Notes under the pieces: generated by a model | Database searches by the model: none | What the model saw: the letters and a program-made list of their open reading frames with translations, nothing else | What the model was told of the DNA's origin: nothing | In this document: one piece after another, positions 31,840 through 42,022 of the stretch | Layout of the letters: each line of letters begins with the position of its first letter | Position numbering within the stretch: position 1 is the first letter of the stretch | Translations under genes and position numbers: made by a program | DNA from: Letharia columbiana | Taxonomy: Eukaryota; Ascomycota; Lecanoromycetes; Lecanorales; Parmeliaceae | Length of the DNA stretch: 64,000 bases | Reading direction: 5' to 3' | Assembly (NCBI RefSeq): GCF_014066305.1 | Contig: NW_023501049.1 | Coordinates: 705,001-769,000 of the forward strand

Positions 31840-33896
31840 ATGGACCCGTCTTTCAGCAATTCAAGCTCTACGCCCTCTCATCGTCCAAACTTACAACATC
31901 CTCGGACCACCTCGGCCAACAGTACAGTTGACCGCCAGGGACCAAATGATGGTCGGAATGGAGATGCTTTGAGAAGAGGGCATAGTGACGGGGATGTGCT
32001 ATCAAGTGGCTTAAAATCAAAGAGCAGGATATCTACAGAAGCTGCATCGGCAGAAAGAGAGACATGCATGGACATGCTTAGGCAGCCATCGAGTAGTAGG
32101 CAGGACCCTTTGAATCGGACTCAATTGGCTGCAAGCCGGGCGGCGATCATGGCTGCGGATAGAAGAAAAAGGCTCTCGGAATACGCGGAGGAGCATTCGA
32201 GGAGAAGGTCGTCTAGTGGCATATCATTTGTGCACCCTGGCAGCTCTCGCTCGAGGCAAAGCATTACGCAACCGGGCAATGACCGACCCATGTTTGTCAC
32301 CTCGACCACCTTGAACAGTCCTCCTACGCAAAGAGCTACAGAGCGAGCCTTACCTCGACGGCCGAGTTTAGACTCTTTGCCAAATCGAGGAAGTCGAGAA
32401 ATCACTCTTCCCCAGTGGGAGCCCGATGCTGGGGTGTCCAAATGCCCAATTTGCGGAACGACTTTTAGCTTTTGGTATAGAAAACATCATTGCAGGAAGT
32501 GTGGAAGGGTGGTGTGCGCGAATTGCTCTCCTCATCGGATCACGATACCTCGACAATTCATCGTCCATCCACCCGAAGATGCTACCCCGAGCCCAAGCAC
32601 TGCAAACAACGCTGGGGTTGAGGTTGTTGATCTTACTAGCGATGACGATACTCCTGGAGAGGTGGTGAACCTTGAAGAACGCCCGCAGAGTTCAGAGTAC
32701 AGGATTGACCCTGCTCTCGGTGGTGGCCAAGAAGTTAGATTATGCAACCCCTGCGTGCCAGATCCAAATCCCTTGCCTCATCTTCCATATCTCTCGACGG
32801 CCCGTCATACCTTCGATTCCTTTCCCACACCAGATAATACAGGCCCAAATCAGCAATTACCTACAATACCATGCTTCTCATCTTCAGGAGACGACCAAGT
32901 GCCGACGCTGAGTAGAACAGTGTCCTCAGGCCGCTCTGAATACCGGTCAAACAATGCTTCCAGGTTTGATGGCATCGCACCTCTTGCAGCACTCACACCT
33001 CCTACCCCGGGCTCATCTACAAATAGACGCCACAGTCATGCATCACGACTGGTGGGCTCTCCCATGTCTCTGCCAGGATATTCCTCGGTATACGGCTCAG
33101 CGCCTGATCAAACAGCGCATCAGGTAAGTCTACAAAAAGGATCAGTGATCATGACCGACATGAGCTGACATCTCAAGCGCCATCTTGCATCGCTCCTTCA
33201 AAACCGTCCCCACCATCGTCACCATGCATCACTGGGCCCTATCCCATCATCATCCCGCTACCGCCCTCTCCCTGACTTGGACATGGCGAGTCCGCGACCC
33301 GCCCCCAGGCCTCAACTGCGAGAAGAAGACGAATGTCCAATCTGCCATCAAGCTCTGCCGCCTAAGGGTCCCGATGGTTCTGAAGCTGAGCGTGAAGGTC
33401 ATGTAGAATCGTGCATTGCAACTCACTTCTCCTCCTCTGGGCCTCGATCATCTCACCCACCAGCCTCAGTAGCGACAGCAGCAGCCGTAGTCGCAAGTGC
33501 AGCTACGCCTTCACAAGCTGCTGGCTCACGGCCAATCTCTACCGGGCACCGAGAGTCATCCGGATCATCTGATATGCCATCCTCATCGTTTCAACAAAGA
33601 ATGCGGACGCCAGGCATGTTTGTCTATCATGCGAGTGAAAAGGACTGTGTTGGGCAAGATGGTGAAGGAGTGCAGGAGTGTGTGATTTGCTTCGAGGAAT
33701 TTGCGGTTGGCGATGAGATGGGAAGGTTGGTGTGTTTGTGTAAGTTTCACAGGGTAAGTCTTCGACTCTTACGGTTTTGGGGGGTGTAACTTGTGAATAG
33801 CGAAGGGACTGACAACAGGATCAGGCATGTATACGGCAATGGTGGGTTACGAAAGGCGCTGGTGCTTGCCCTGTGCATCCACAAGGGGAGACTTGA
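31840..33896 (+). CDS. FYVE-RING E3 ubiquitin ligase, Pib1-like
   Basis: Three exons (31840-33123, 33178-33753, 33825-33896) give 643 residues from ATG 31840. A disordered Ser/Arg N-terminus of ~195 residues precedes a FYVE finger with every PI3P-binding motif: WEPD, CPIC, RKHHCRKCG, RVVC and, after a ~55-residue insert, LCNPC (residues ~195-306). The insert carries VEVVDLTSDDD, which looks like a SUMO-interaction motif. Near residue 465 is a Cys-x2-Cys...His-x3-Cys cluster (DECPICHQAL ... HVESC) like a UBZ-type finger. The C-terminus is a RING (ECVICFEEF ... CLCKFHRACIRQWW ... CPVH). Yeast Pib1 pairs FYVE with RING and ubiquitinates cargo at endosomes and vacuole, so the same role is inferred. 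The extra finger and insert set this protein apart. The start could lie in an upstream exon. Confidence 0.85.
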
Positions 33897-34524
33897 GATG
33901 TGGGTTGGGAGTTTGGTCACCAATGTTCCTGTTTTGAAGACTTTACAAACGAAGGGGTTTTGGTGAGCAGTGCCTGCCTGCAATCTGCAAGTTGGCTTGA
34001 TATGGCTTGGACATGTTGATAAGACTCATCTTAGAAATCTCGTGTGAGTTTATTCGCTTTCCACCATCTCGACTGTTTCCAATCTTTTAGACATGGCCGT
34101 TTGCTATGTAAGTGTATTGAGGGGAGAAAACTCCAAGACTCCCTCACTCCCTCACTCCCTCTTGTGCTTGGCGAGTGGCGACGGCGGCTTCTTTCCGCCG
34201 CCGTGTGGGGTCCCGCGGCTGGTTTTGCTCTTGATCTTTTCCTATGAAAAAGATTGATCAAAGATTTCCAACCTTCGGTATGAGAGTACTCTGATCATGT
34301 GTTACTAATATTGTTGGTTTCGAGTCTCATGAGTCCCGCTTCAATCATGCGCACTTCAAGCTCTTTCTCTGCGACCTTTTGGTCGATTTCTCTGCTCTGA
34401 TTATTAGACTTTCAACCATCCACCGAATCCCTACAAAAAGAAACGCGGGGTCAAGTCTGCGACTTCGAATTGAATTTCCTTCTTTTGGAACCCTCTCATC
34501 TTTTGGCCAATCCGGACTCCCAAA
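33897..34524. other. Intergenic, 0.63 kb
   Basis: Only a short (CTCCCTCA) triplication near 34139-34162 stands out. It is otherwise 3' UTR and promoter. Confidence 0.4.
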
Positions 34525-36302
34525 ATGTCTCTACACCGTGTCAGCTCTATGAGCTCTTACGAGCAAGTGGTGCGAGGTTCCTCGCCTGCAAGATCAGAGC
34601 ACAAGAATATGTCCTTCAACCCCGTGGGCAACGGCAAAGCGCCGGCCTGTAAGGACGAGCCTATGGGGGCGTTTGAAGTCTCGAAGATAAAGAGAATATG
34701 TCAGTACTCGTTGACCTGGAGGTAATGAGACGTGGCTGACGGATAAGGATTGCAGTCCAGGTTGTTACCGCCGTCATCTATTGCCTCTTCGCAGCTGGGG
34801 TCGTATTTGGATATGCAGCGATTAAACCGGTCCTGATTCAGGAGGGGGTCTACAGTCAGTTCTGTGAGAGAGACGAATTTAGGAGTAGTGAATTGGGGAC
34901 GACGTGCTACGAGCAGGAAATACGGTAGGCTTTCTGCTACTGGGAAGGCTATGAATCCTGCTGATGCTGGAACTCTGCTAGGCTCAATTTCATGTTCACA
35001 ACAGCCGCCGTAGCAACAAACGTCTGCGCTCTCCCCGTGGGTACCGTCCTTGATAGGTACGGCCCCCGTATCAGCGGCATCATCGGCAGCATACTTCTCA
35101 CCATCGGTACTCTCCTCATGGCTTTCGCGACACAACTACCTTTCGATGCATATATTCCGGGGTACCTCTTCCTTGCCCTGGGCGGCCCTTTTATATTCAT
35201 TTCTTCTTTTCAACTCTCGAACACTTTCCCCCAACATTCAGGCCTCATCCTCGCCTTGCTTACCGGCGCTTTCGACTCATCAAGCGCCGTCTTTCTTTTC
35301 TATCGATTGATCTATACGGCGTCTCATGGATCATTTACGCCTCAGAAATTTTTCTTGGTTTATCTAGTCGTTCCTATCTTCATTTTAGTTGTACAAATCC
35401 TTGTAATGCCTGCCAACTCTTATAAGACAGTTGGTGAGCTCATAATTCAGGCGGAGGAACGGACCGAGGAGATCGATTCTGCCAACCCGGATGCTGAGAA
35501 TACAGTGAGGCGGCGCCAGCATCGAGAAAGCGTAGTCTCGGAGACGACATCTCTTCTCGGCAAATCCGCCACTAAACAGCAGACAGAAGAAGAGAAGAAG
35601 AAACAGATCAGTGGCGTGTGGGGTGCTCTACACGGTCGCTCGGCTATGCAACAGATCATGACTCCCTGGTTTATTTTCATCGCCTTGTTCACTGTCGTCC
35701 AGATGACGAGGATTAATTACTTCGTCGCCACAGTCACAACTCAGTATGAGTACATGCTCCACAGTGACGCTCTGGGTGAGCAAGTCAACCATGTCTTCGA
35801 TGTCGCTTTACCAGTAGGCGGCGTGCTGAGTATACCATTCATTGGCCTTGTGCTCGATAACACGAGCACCCCTTTCACGCTCGCGTTACTCGTGTTTGTG
35901 GCTACAGCGATCGGCGTTCTAGGTCTTCTGCCATTCCTATGGGCTGCTTACGGCAATATCGTACTCTTCGTTCTCTACCGGCCCCTTTACTACACCGCCG
36001 TTTCCGACTACGCAGCTAAGGTGTTCGGCTTCCAAACATTTGGCAAGGTTTACGGGCTGATCATCTGCCTGGCCGGTCTGCTCAATTTCTCGCAGTCAGG
36101 CCTGGACGCCCTGACTCACAAGGTCTTCCATCGGAATCCGCTGCCTGTCAATATTATATTGTTGGTGGTCGCTTTTGTGGTGGGTGTGGTGCTGGTAGGC
36201 TATGTGTATCATCAGAGTAGGCATCTGAAGAGAGATGCTCTAGAAGAGGAGGCCGAAGAGACTGAAGATACCAGAATGCCTGGTGCTGCAAATGGTGCTT
36301 GA
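34525..36302 (+). CDS. MFS transporter, SLC43/FMP42-like
   Basis: Three exons (34525-34699, 34756-34924, 34982-36302) give 554 residues. A ~58-residue cytosolic N-terminus is followed by TM1 (VVTAVIYCLFAAGVVFGYAA), an extracellular loop with cysteines (FCERDEF, TTCYEQE), then TM2 onwards with the MFS loop signature GTVLDRYGPRISG between TM2 and TM3. A large charged central loop (EERTEEIDSANPDAENT ... EEEKKKQ) separates two six-helix halves. The second half includes PLYYTAVSDYAAKVFG. The loop signature and the order of extracellular cysteines match the LAT3/LAT4 (SLC43) group, whose yeast relative is FMP42. Substrate is probably a neutral amino acid or similar, by family only. Ends in an acidic tail. 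Confidence 0.85.
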
Positions 36303-36734
36303 TGAACCCAAAAATGTATTTCGATTTGCTGCCGTCTGGATGCATATATATGTGTGGCTTTGTAATATTTGCATATACCCATCCAGCTATTTCTCTACAC
36401 CTCACAGAATCACATGTCGATGGTGAAGGCGTGCAAAAGTGAACAAGACAGATGTATTCATTCCATCCTATGTCACTCCTTGTGCTTCCTATCACTGCGT
36501 CCGTCACCCATCACTACTTACACTTCCCTATCACGCTCCCGTTTGTATCACCGCTTCTTCTATATCACACTCCCGTCTCGCATCACTTTTGCGTCTATCA
36601 CTCTATACATAGACATATTCTTCACACGCGTCCGGAAGTGAATCTCTGCAGCATCTCCGCGTATATATTCCCACCGCCGGCTCCAAACTATCCTCCTTCT
36701 TTACATACCACTGCATCCTACTCATTAGGCAAGG

Positions 36735-37256
36735 TACCTGAAAGGGGGCATAGTCTTGTGCATTTCTTGCTCGTCTTGAGTCTGGAGGGGTGTTCTTTTG
36801 GGACAAGATACCTGAAAAGCTCAGTGTATCAGGTTGAGAGGTAAGGCAAGGTGTTATACTTTTACAGACTCCTTTCTTATCTTAGGCTAGAATTAACACC
36901 TCTTTGTGGTAGCATACCTGAAAAGCTCAGTGTATCAGGTTGAGAGGTAAGGCAAGGTGTTATACTTTCACGCATGTTTGGCTCATCTCAGTTTAGGAAC
37001 GGCACCTTTTTGTGGCAGCATACCCAAAGTTTCCCGTCATCCAGACAATATGGATGCCAATACTGACAACAAAGGTAGGCAAGCCAACATTTTTTTTGAC
37101 TCAGAACTTGGCTCACATCAAAGTAGAAACGGCTCGTATGGAAGGGAACGTGCCCTTAGAGTTGGGTACTTCAAATCAGGGAGAGACAGGTGTTGGTCAA
37201 GAAGGTAAGGCTGTACACCATGCTTTTGAAAGCACTCTTGGCTCACCATGATTCAG
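36735..37256 (+). repeat. Tandem array of intron-plus-exon units (~105-130 bp)
   Basis: Units start at 36734, 36840, 36946, 37074 and 37204, each opening with GGTA(AG)GGC-like sequence, a splice donor. Each then has an ~45-50 bp intron-like segment with GCTCA/CTCATC before an AG acceptor, and then an exon-like segment with a similar opening (GAACGGCACC, AAACGGCTCG, GAATGGCTGG; GAATTAACACC in an earlier unit). Two units share an exact 55-bp block (36808-36862 and 36914-36968). The last joints are in phase 1 on both sides. Confidence 0.65.
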
Positions 37257-37885
37257 GAATGGCTGGTGTGGGTGGTATCTTACCCACACTAAACCCAATG
37301 GCTGCGTCTTTCATGCCACGCAGCCAAATCGCCACCACTGCTGGTCCTGCATCGCCAGCATCTGGTACTCCGACTGTGCGGCCAGCCATTTCGCGTCCTT
37401 CGACACCACCTTCGCTGGAACGCTTTGCCAGAGAGCTGAGAGAGCTCAAGTCCGTTGGACTGAGCAACAAAGAGCGTCTGGGGGTGATGCATGATCAGAG
37501 GCGCCAGCTTCTGAGTCACATGACTACAGCAAAGGCCGAGATCGACCAGCTTGAGGGTCGACTCCAGGGCGAGGAGTCCATTGACGGATCACAAGACATT
37601 CTGAATCGACTCAAAGAGCTCAATGGGCTTCACGAGTGGGCGGGTTATAAGTAAGTGCATGTTTCCGAGCGAATTCTCTCTGATCAAACAATGGTTTTGA
37701 GCCGCAAGCAATACACTGGTTTTAGCCCCCGAACCCGTCTTGTGACATGACTTTTTTTTTTGCCTCAGAGAAGCCATGCTGACGCCGAAATGTGCAGGTG
37801 GGCAGGTCTAGGGGAGGAGATGACGGATCTGGAGGCAGAGATTGCGATGCCAGGGAGCAGGGAGGATGAGTTCTGGGGGTTGTGA
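37050..37885 (+). CDS. Small coiled-coil protein with duplicated upstream exons, function unknown
   Basis: Four exons (37050-37074, 37127-37204, 37257-37650, 37798-37885) keep frame and give 194 residues from ATG 37050 (MDANTDNKETARMEG). The middle is Pro/Ser/Thr-rich. Residues ~85-150 form an amphipathic, coiled-coil-like helix (LERFARELRELKSVG, QRRQLLSHMTTAKAEIDQLE), followed by a second helical piece and the end DEFWGL. The first three exons are symmetrical (phase 1) and lie in an array of similar units. Upstream units at 36755-36862 and 36862-36968 look like further, possibly non-coding or broken, copies. No known domain. The true first exon could lie among them, so the start is uncertain; the last two exons are more secure. 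Confidence 0.6.
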
Positions 37886-38480
37886 TGGGGAGACTGGTGG
37901 TTCATGAGTCCAGACAGTCCTTGAGAGCAGGAGCAGGACTAGAGAGAGGGTAATTTGGCTTTGAGATTTCACGGTGGAAGAAGATGGAGTTCAACATGTC
38001 ACTACTCTGCTCACATGGAGTTGACTACGCACAGTAGCACACAGATGAAAAACTGTGCTTTTTGTGAAAAGCTCAATGAATACATGCACTGATCCAACAC
38101 GTGCTCATTCAGGTGTTTGATCATTACCAGCACACAAGTAGTACACAAGAGTGACAAGTTGTCGAGTGTCAATACATACACTTACCCTAAACCAAATCAC
38201 GTTAGGCGTTTTCATGCAAGTTTGACTTCACCCTCCTCTCCTTTTTCTTCCGTAGACCCGCCGTGCGACTCATTTTTGATATGGAGTAGCCATTGGATTT
38301 CGCATGGTCTGTCTCTCTGCAGCTGCTTTGGTGAATTAATCAAGCCGGTCTCGCCGGTGAAAGCTCCCTTGCTAGTCGCCTCGGTCGCTACTTTACTGAT
38401 CGGAGGAAGATATCGCCTCCCGCACCGACGCGGTGAATCGGCCAGTTTTAAACCGACTCCAAGGAACCCAAATTCTCAAC
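37886..38480. other. Intergenic and leader of the Zn2Cys6 gene
   Basis: No other feature recognised. The transcription-factor frame is open from GTG 38433 but the first ATG is 38481. Confidence 0.4.
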
Positions 38481-41133
38481 ATGGATGCCGAGCGGCCCCC
38501 ATATCCTATCTCTCAAACGCAGGCCAGTGACATTGATCCTCGTCTCCAAGAGTCGGTCCAAGTTCCCCAACAGTATTCAAATCTCCCCCCAATCAGCTAC
38601 ATTCCCGCTCATAGCTTGCCTCCACCACCTCCTCCACCACAGCAGCAACAACAACCATCACAGCACCCCTACAGCGCCCCACACCACTGGCAGCAAGATG
38701 ATTACAATCCGTATTATGGCCCCCCGCCAGACCAACAGCATCCGCCAATGCAACAGGCCGCTAATTATCAAGCATATCAGACCAATTCGGAGGCGGCTCC
38801 ATCGTCCGCAGAAGCCGGGTTCAATAATGACACCAAACGGCCGAGAGCCTGTGAGGCGTGCCGCGGACTCAAGGTGAGATGCGAACCGGACCCGGGCACG
38901 GGGCCTTGCAAGAGGTGTAGGAAGGCAAACCGCAATTGTGTTATTACGGCCCCGAGTCGAAAGAGGCAGAAGAAGACGGACAGCAGAGTTGCCGAGCTGG
39001 AAAGAAAGATTGATGCTCTTACAGCCAGTCTACACGCTACCAAAGAAGGCAATGTCAGCGGAAGCGAAGATGATGGATACGGAGATGGAGACACACCACA
39101 GATCGAATCTTCAGATGGCAGATCTAACCAGCCGACTCCCCCATACACTACCACATCGGCTGGTACCAGTCGCAAGAGACGCTTGTCCGAGTATCAACAG
39201 AGTGGAAGCTCTGGGTCGCGTCGTTTCAGTGGTTCCGAAGCCATGAGTCAAATCTCTCCGGCTAATGTGGCCAACATGGGGCCGCGACTGTTCGCACCGC
39301 CAAAGTCGGAGGCCGGGGGTCCAGATCTCGAGCCAAGAAGAGAGGTAGACGCTGTCATTTACGGAGAGGCAGATGTCGTCGGCCGGGGTATTGTACATGC
39401 AGAGACTGCCAATGGGCTTTTCAGGCACTACACCGATCACATGGCACCTCACATGCCGATCGTTGTATTTTCACCTGACGTCAGGCCCGATGCTACACGC
39501 AAGAGAAGCCCAGTCCTGTTCCTCGCTATTCTTAGTGTCGCCTCCGGACAAGACTATCCCGACTTACAAGCTACACTCACGAAGGAGATCATGCGAATCC
39601 TAGCAGACCGAGTTTTCATCCACGGCGAAAAATCTTTGGAACTGGTCCAAGCTCTGCAGGTAGTCACAATTTGGTACTGGCCTGAGCCTAACGGTGACTC
39701 GAAATACTACCAATTCATCTACATGACTGCTATCATGGCGATAGATCTTGGCATGCACAGGAGACAGCCTTTACTAATTGTTAGGAAGGAGCAGATTCTT
39801 GGCCTTCCCAAGCCAAAGTCCTACCTGTCCGATCCCTGTACAACCGAATGCAGACGCGCCTGGCTAGGTTGCTACTTGTTGTGTTCGAGGTAAGCCATTC
39901 CCGGGCAATTTTGATGTTGAATTCTACAAAGCTGATCGTTCGGAAAATGCAGCATAGCAATGGGAATGAGACGACCAAATCTGGTCCAACCCAGTTCACA
40001 TACGGAAGACTGCCTCAAAGCTTTAGAGATATCAGAAGATGCTTTCCCATCTGACAAGATTCTCTGTCGATGGGTACAGCTACAAAGGTTAGCAGATGAA
40101 TTTGCAGCGCAGGCGTCAGCAGAGGAGGATTCCGAAATCACTGTGGAAGCCCGCGACGCCAGGACCCGAAGCGCACACGCACACTTTGCGAAGCAGGTAT
40201 CGGAGTGGGAGGTGCGCAGTTTTTCCGAGCTCAGATCAAGTAAGCTTTCATCCACCCACCCAGACAAGCCTCTGCATACACAGACTTGGTCAATGCCGTC
40301 CAAATCTTCAGTATGACATGGCTAATGTATCTGCAGGGCCACTGTCGTTCGCTCTCAACGTGGTGAATCTCTACATGCACGAATTAGCAATGCAATATTA
40401 CGTGGGGGTTGAACCTGCCATAGTACCAGGCGCTCGAGGCAAACAACGAATTGAGTCATCTCCGTCTACCATGGCAGACCCGTCGAACACGCCTCTATCC
40501 TCGACCCTTGGGATGCTGGACAATTTCCTGGGCCTGAGTGTCCAAGGTTTGCGGAGTTTGCCAGTATTCCAATTTGCTCAGATTGCCCATGGAACCTTGA
40601 CTCTGACGAAGATATTCAATTTTGGAAAAGCCGACCCGGAATATCGCAAGCAAATGTCGCTCAGCGCGGAAACGGTTGAGCAGTATGTGGGCCGACTGAT
40701 CGACTTACTGCGTACCGGTGCCGAAGGTGGAAAGTCTCTTCCAGCACACAGCTTTCTAATGGTTCTCCACGCGTCTCTCGATTTGTTCCAGGAGATCAAG
40801 CACATGACCCTTGGAGAAATCAAAGAACATTGCGGTGGGAAGTTTCCGGCGACGAACTTTATTCAGATACTCGATCTTCACGAGCCTACGCCCACCCCTA
40901 GACAATGGAACTACTTGGGCGATAAGTATCCGCTGGAGAAGGACGTGTTCCCAGAGGGAGCACTGCACCTTCTGAGTGAGGTGGCCGCCATGGGAAAATC
41001 GAACGTGAACGGCTACGGAGTGAAGGAAGGCCAACTCGGGCCTCAACAGGTTGCAGCAGCGGCCGAGGCCATGGCAGCGAGTGAGGATGGCTTCGCCAGC
41101 GCCGTGCGTAAGATGTCTACGAATGGCGTGTAG
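38481..41133 (+). CDS. Zn(II)2Cys6 transcription factor, War1-like
   Basis: Three exons (38481-39889, 39953-40239, 40337-41133) give 830 residues. A Pro/Gln-rich N-terminus (with PPPPPPPQQQQQ) of ~130 residues leads to the binuclear cluster ACEACRGLKVRCEPDPGTG ... CKRCRKANRNC, a basic linker PSRKRQKKTD and a short coiled coil (VAELERKIDALTASL). The middle-homology region follows (ADVVGRGIVHAETANGLFRH ... FLAILSVASGQDYPDL ... IMAIDLGMHRR). This cluster-linker-coil combination is what I associate with fungal War1-like regulators (weak-acid/transporter control); orthology is not proven. It is nuclear and binds DNA as a dimer by family rule. Target genes unknown. Confidence 0.85.
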
Positions 41134-42022
41134 CGCATTAGCAGTGGCGGAGGAAGTGCTCGATTGCTTCACCAATCATACAATCCCTGAAGTAAGCATA
41201 AGCTGGTGCTTGGCCTGCAGGCTCTACCAAAGCATGGTGTATACACTTCGAGCTTAATAAGTAATAATTCAAGCCTACACCTGCACTGCTGTCTTGCAGT
41301 ACTTGATACCATTGAACACGCGTTGCACACACTCTATCACTCAAACTCGGCCTCAAGGTGATAGCCAATACTCCTCAACTCCCTTTGACAATTTCAATCG
41401 TACCCAACGAACCAATCGCAACCCCACCGCAAGCCATTGTCCCCCAACCTTCCCTTCCCTTCCTCTCCCTTCCCTTCCCTTCCCTTCCCCTCCTTTCCCT
41501 TCCCTTCCCTTACCCTCCTTTCCCTTCCCAATAATTCCAACCGACCCGTCTCAGCCAGTCATCCGAAAGCAACAGTACATTCCCGTACCTCCCCCCGACC
41601 TCCCACCGACGACAAAAGGGTGAGGCATCCGTCCGTCGGCAACGCTCTTCACGCCAGCGCTAACACCGACACGACTCTCCGACGAAAAGGTCCCAGGGTA
41701 GTAATGGCCGTCAAGGACGGACGGAAGCTGCAGACGATGGTGGTTGTGTTCGCGCGGGGGGTCAGGGGAGGCGGGGTGACGGGGTGGTTTGGTGGGGGGG
41801 GGGGATCAGGGTGGGATGAGGTGGATGTGATGTGATGGATGGTCATTCGCTACGGTGTCAATATCTATCGGGAAGGGATTGGGGTAGGTAGGGTTGTGCT
41901 TGATTCCGTCGTGGTTTCGATGTTGTGGAATGGCGATTTCCCAAAAGACGAGCCCGACCGAGTGCGATAGATACGGTGGAGACTGGGTATCAAAAAATAG
42001 AGAGATCCGAAGGAAGTATGTC
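41134..42022. other. Intergenic, 0.9 kb, low complexity
   Basis: Between convergent genes. Contains a long pyrimidine tract (separate entry) and a run of nine or more G near 41793. Open frames across the tract are compositional artefacts. Confidence 0.5.
41449..41533. repeat. Polypyrimidine microsatellite (CCTTCC-type)
   Basis: About 85 bp of almost uninterrupted CCCTT/CCTTCC pyrimidines. Such mirror-symmetric tracts can form triplex (H-) DNA and vary in length. Confidence 0.85.

Noticed and set aside
41294..41835. Frames across the CCTTCC tract
   Set aside because: Repeats of Pro-Ser-Leu-Phe from the pyrimidine tract; no coding signal outside the repeat.
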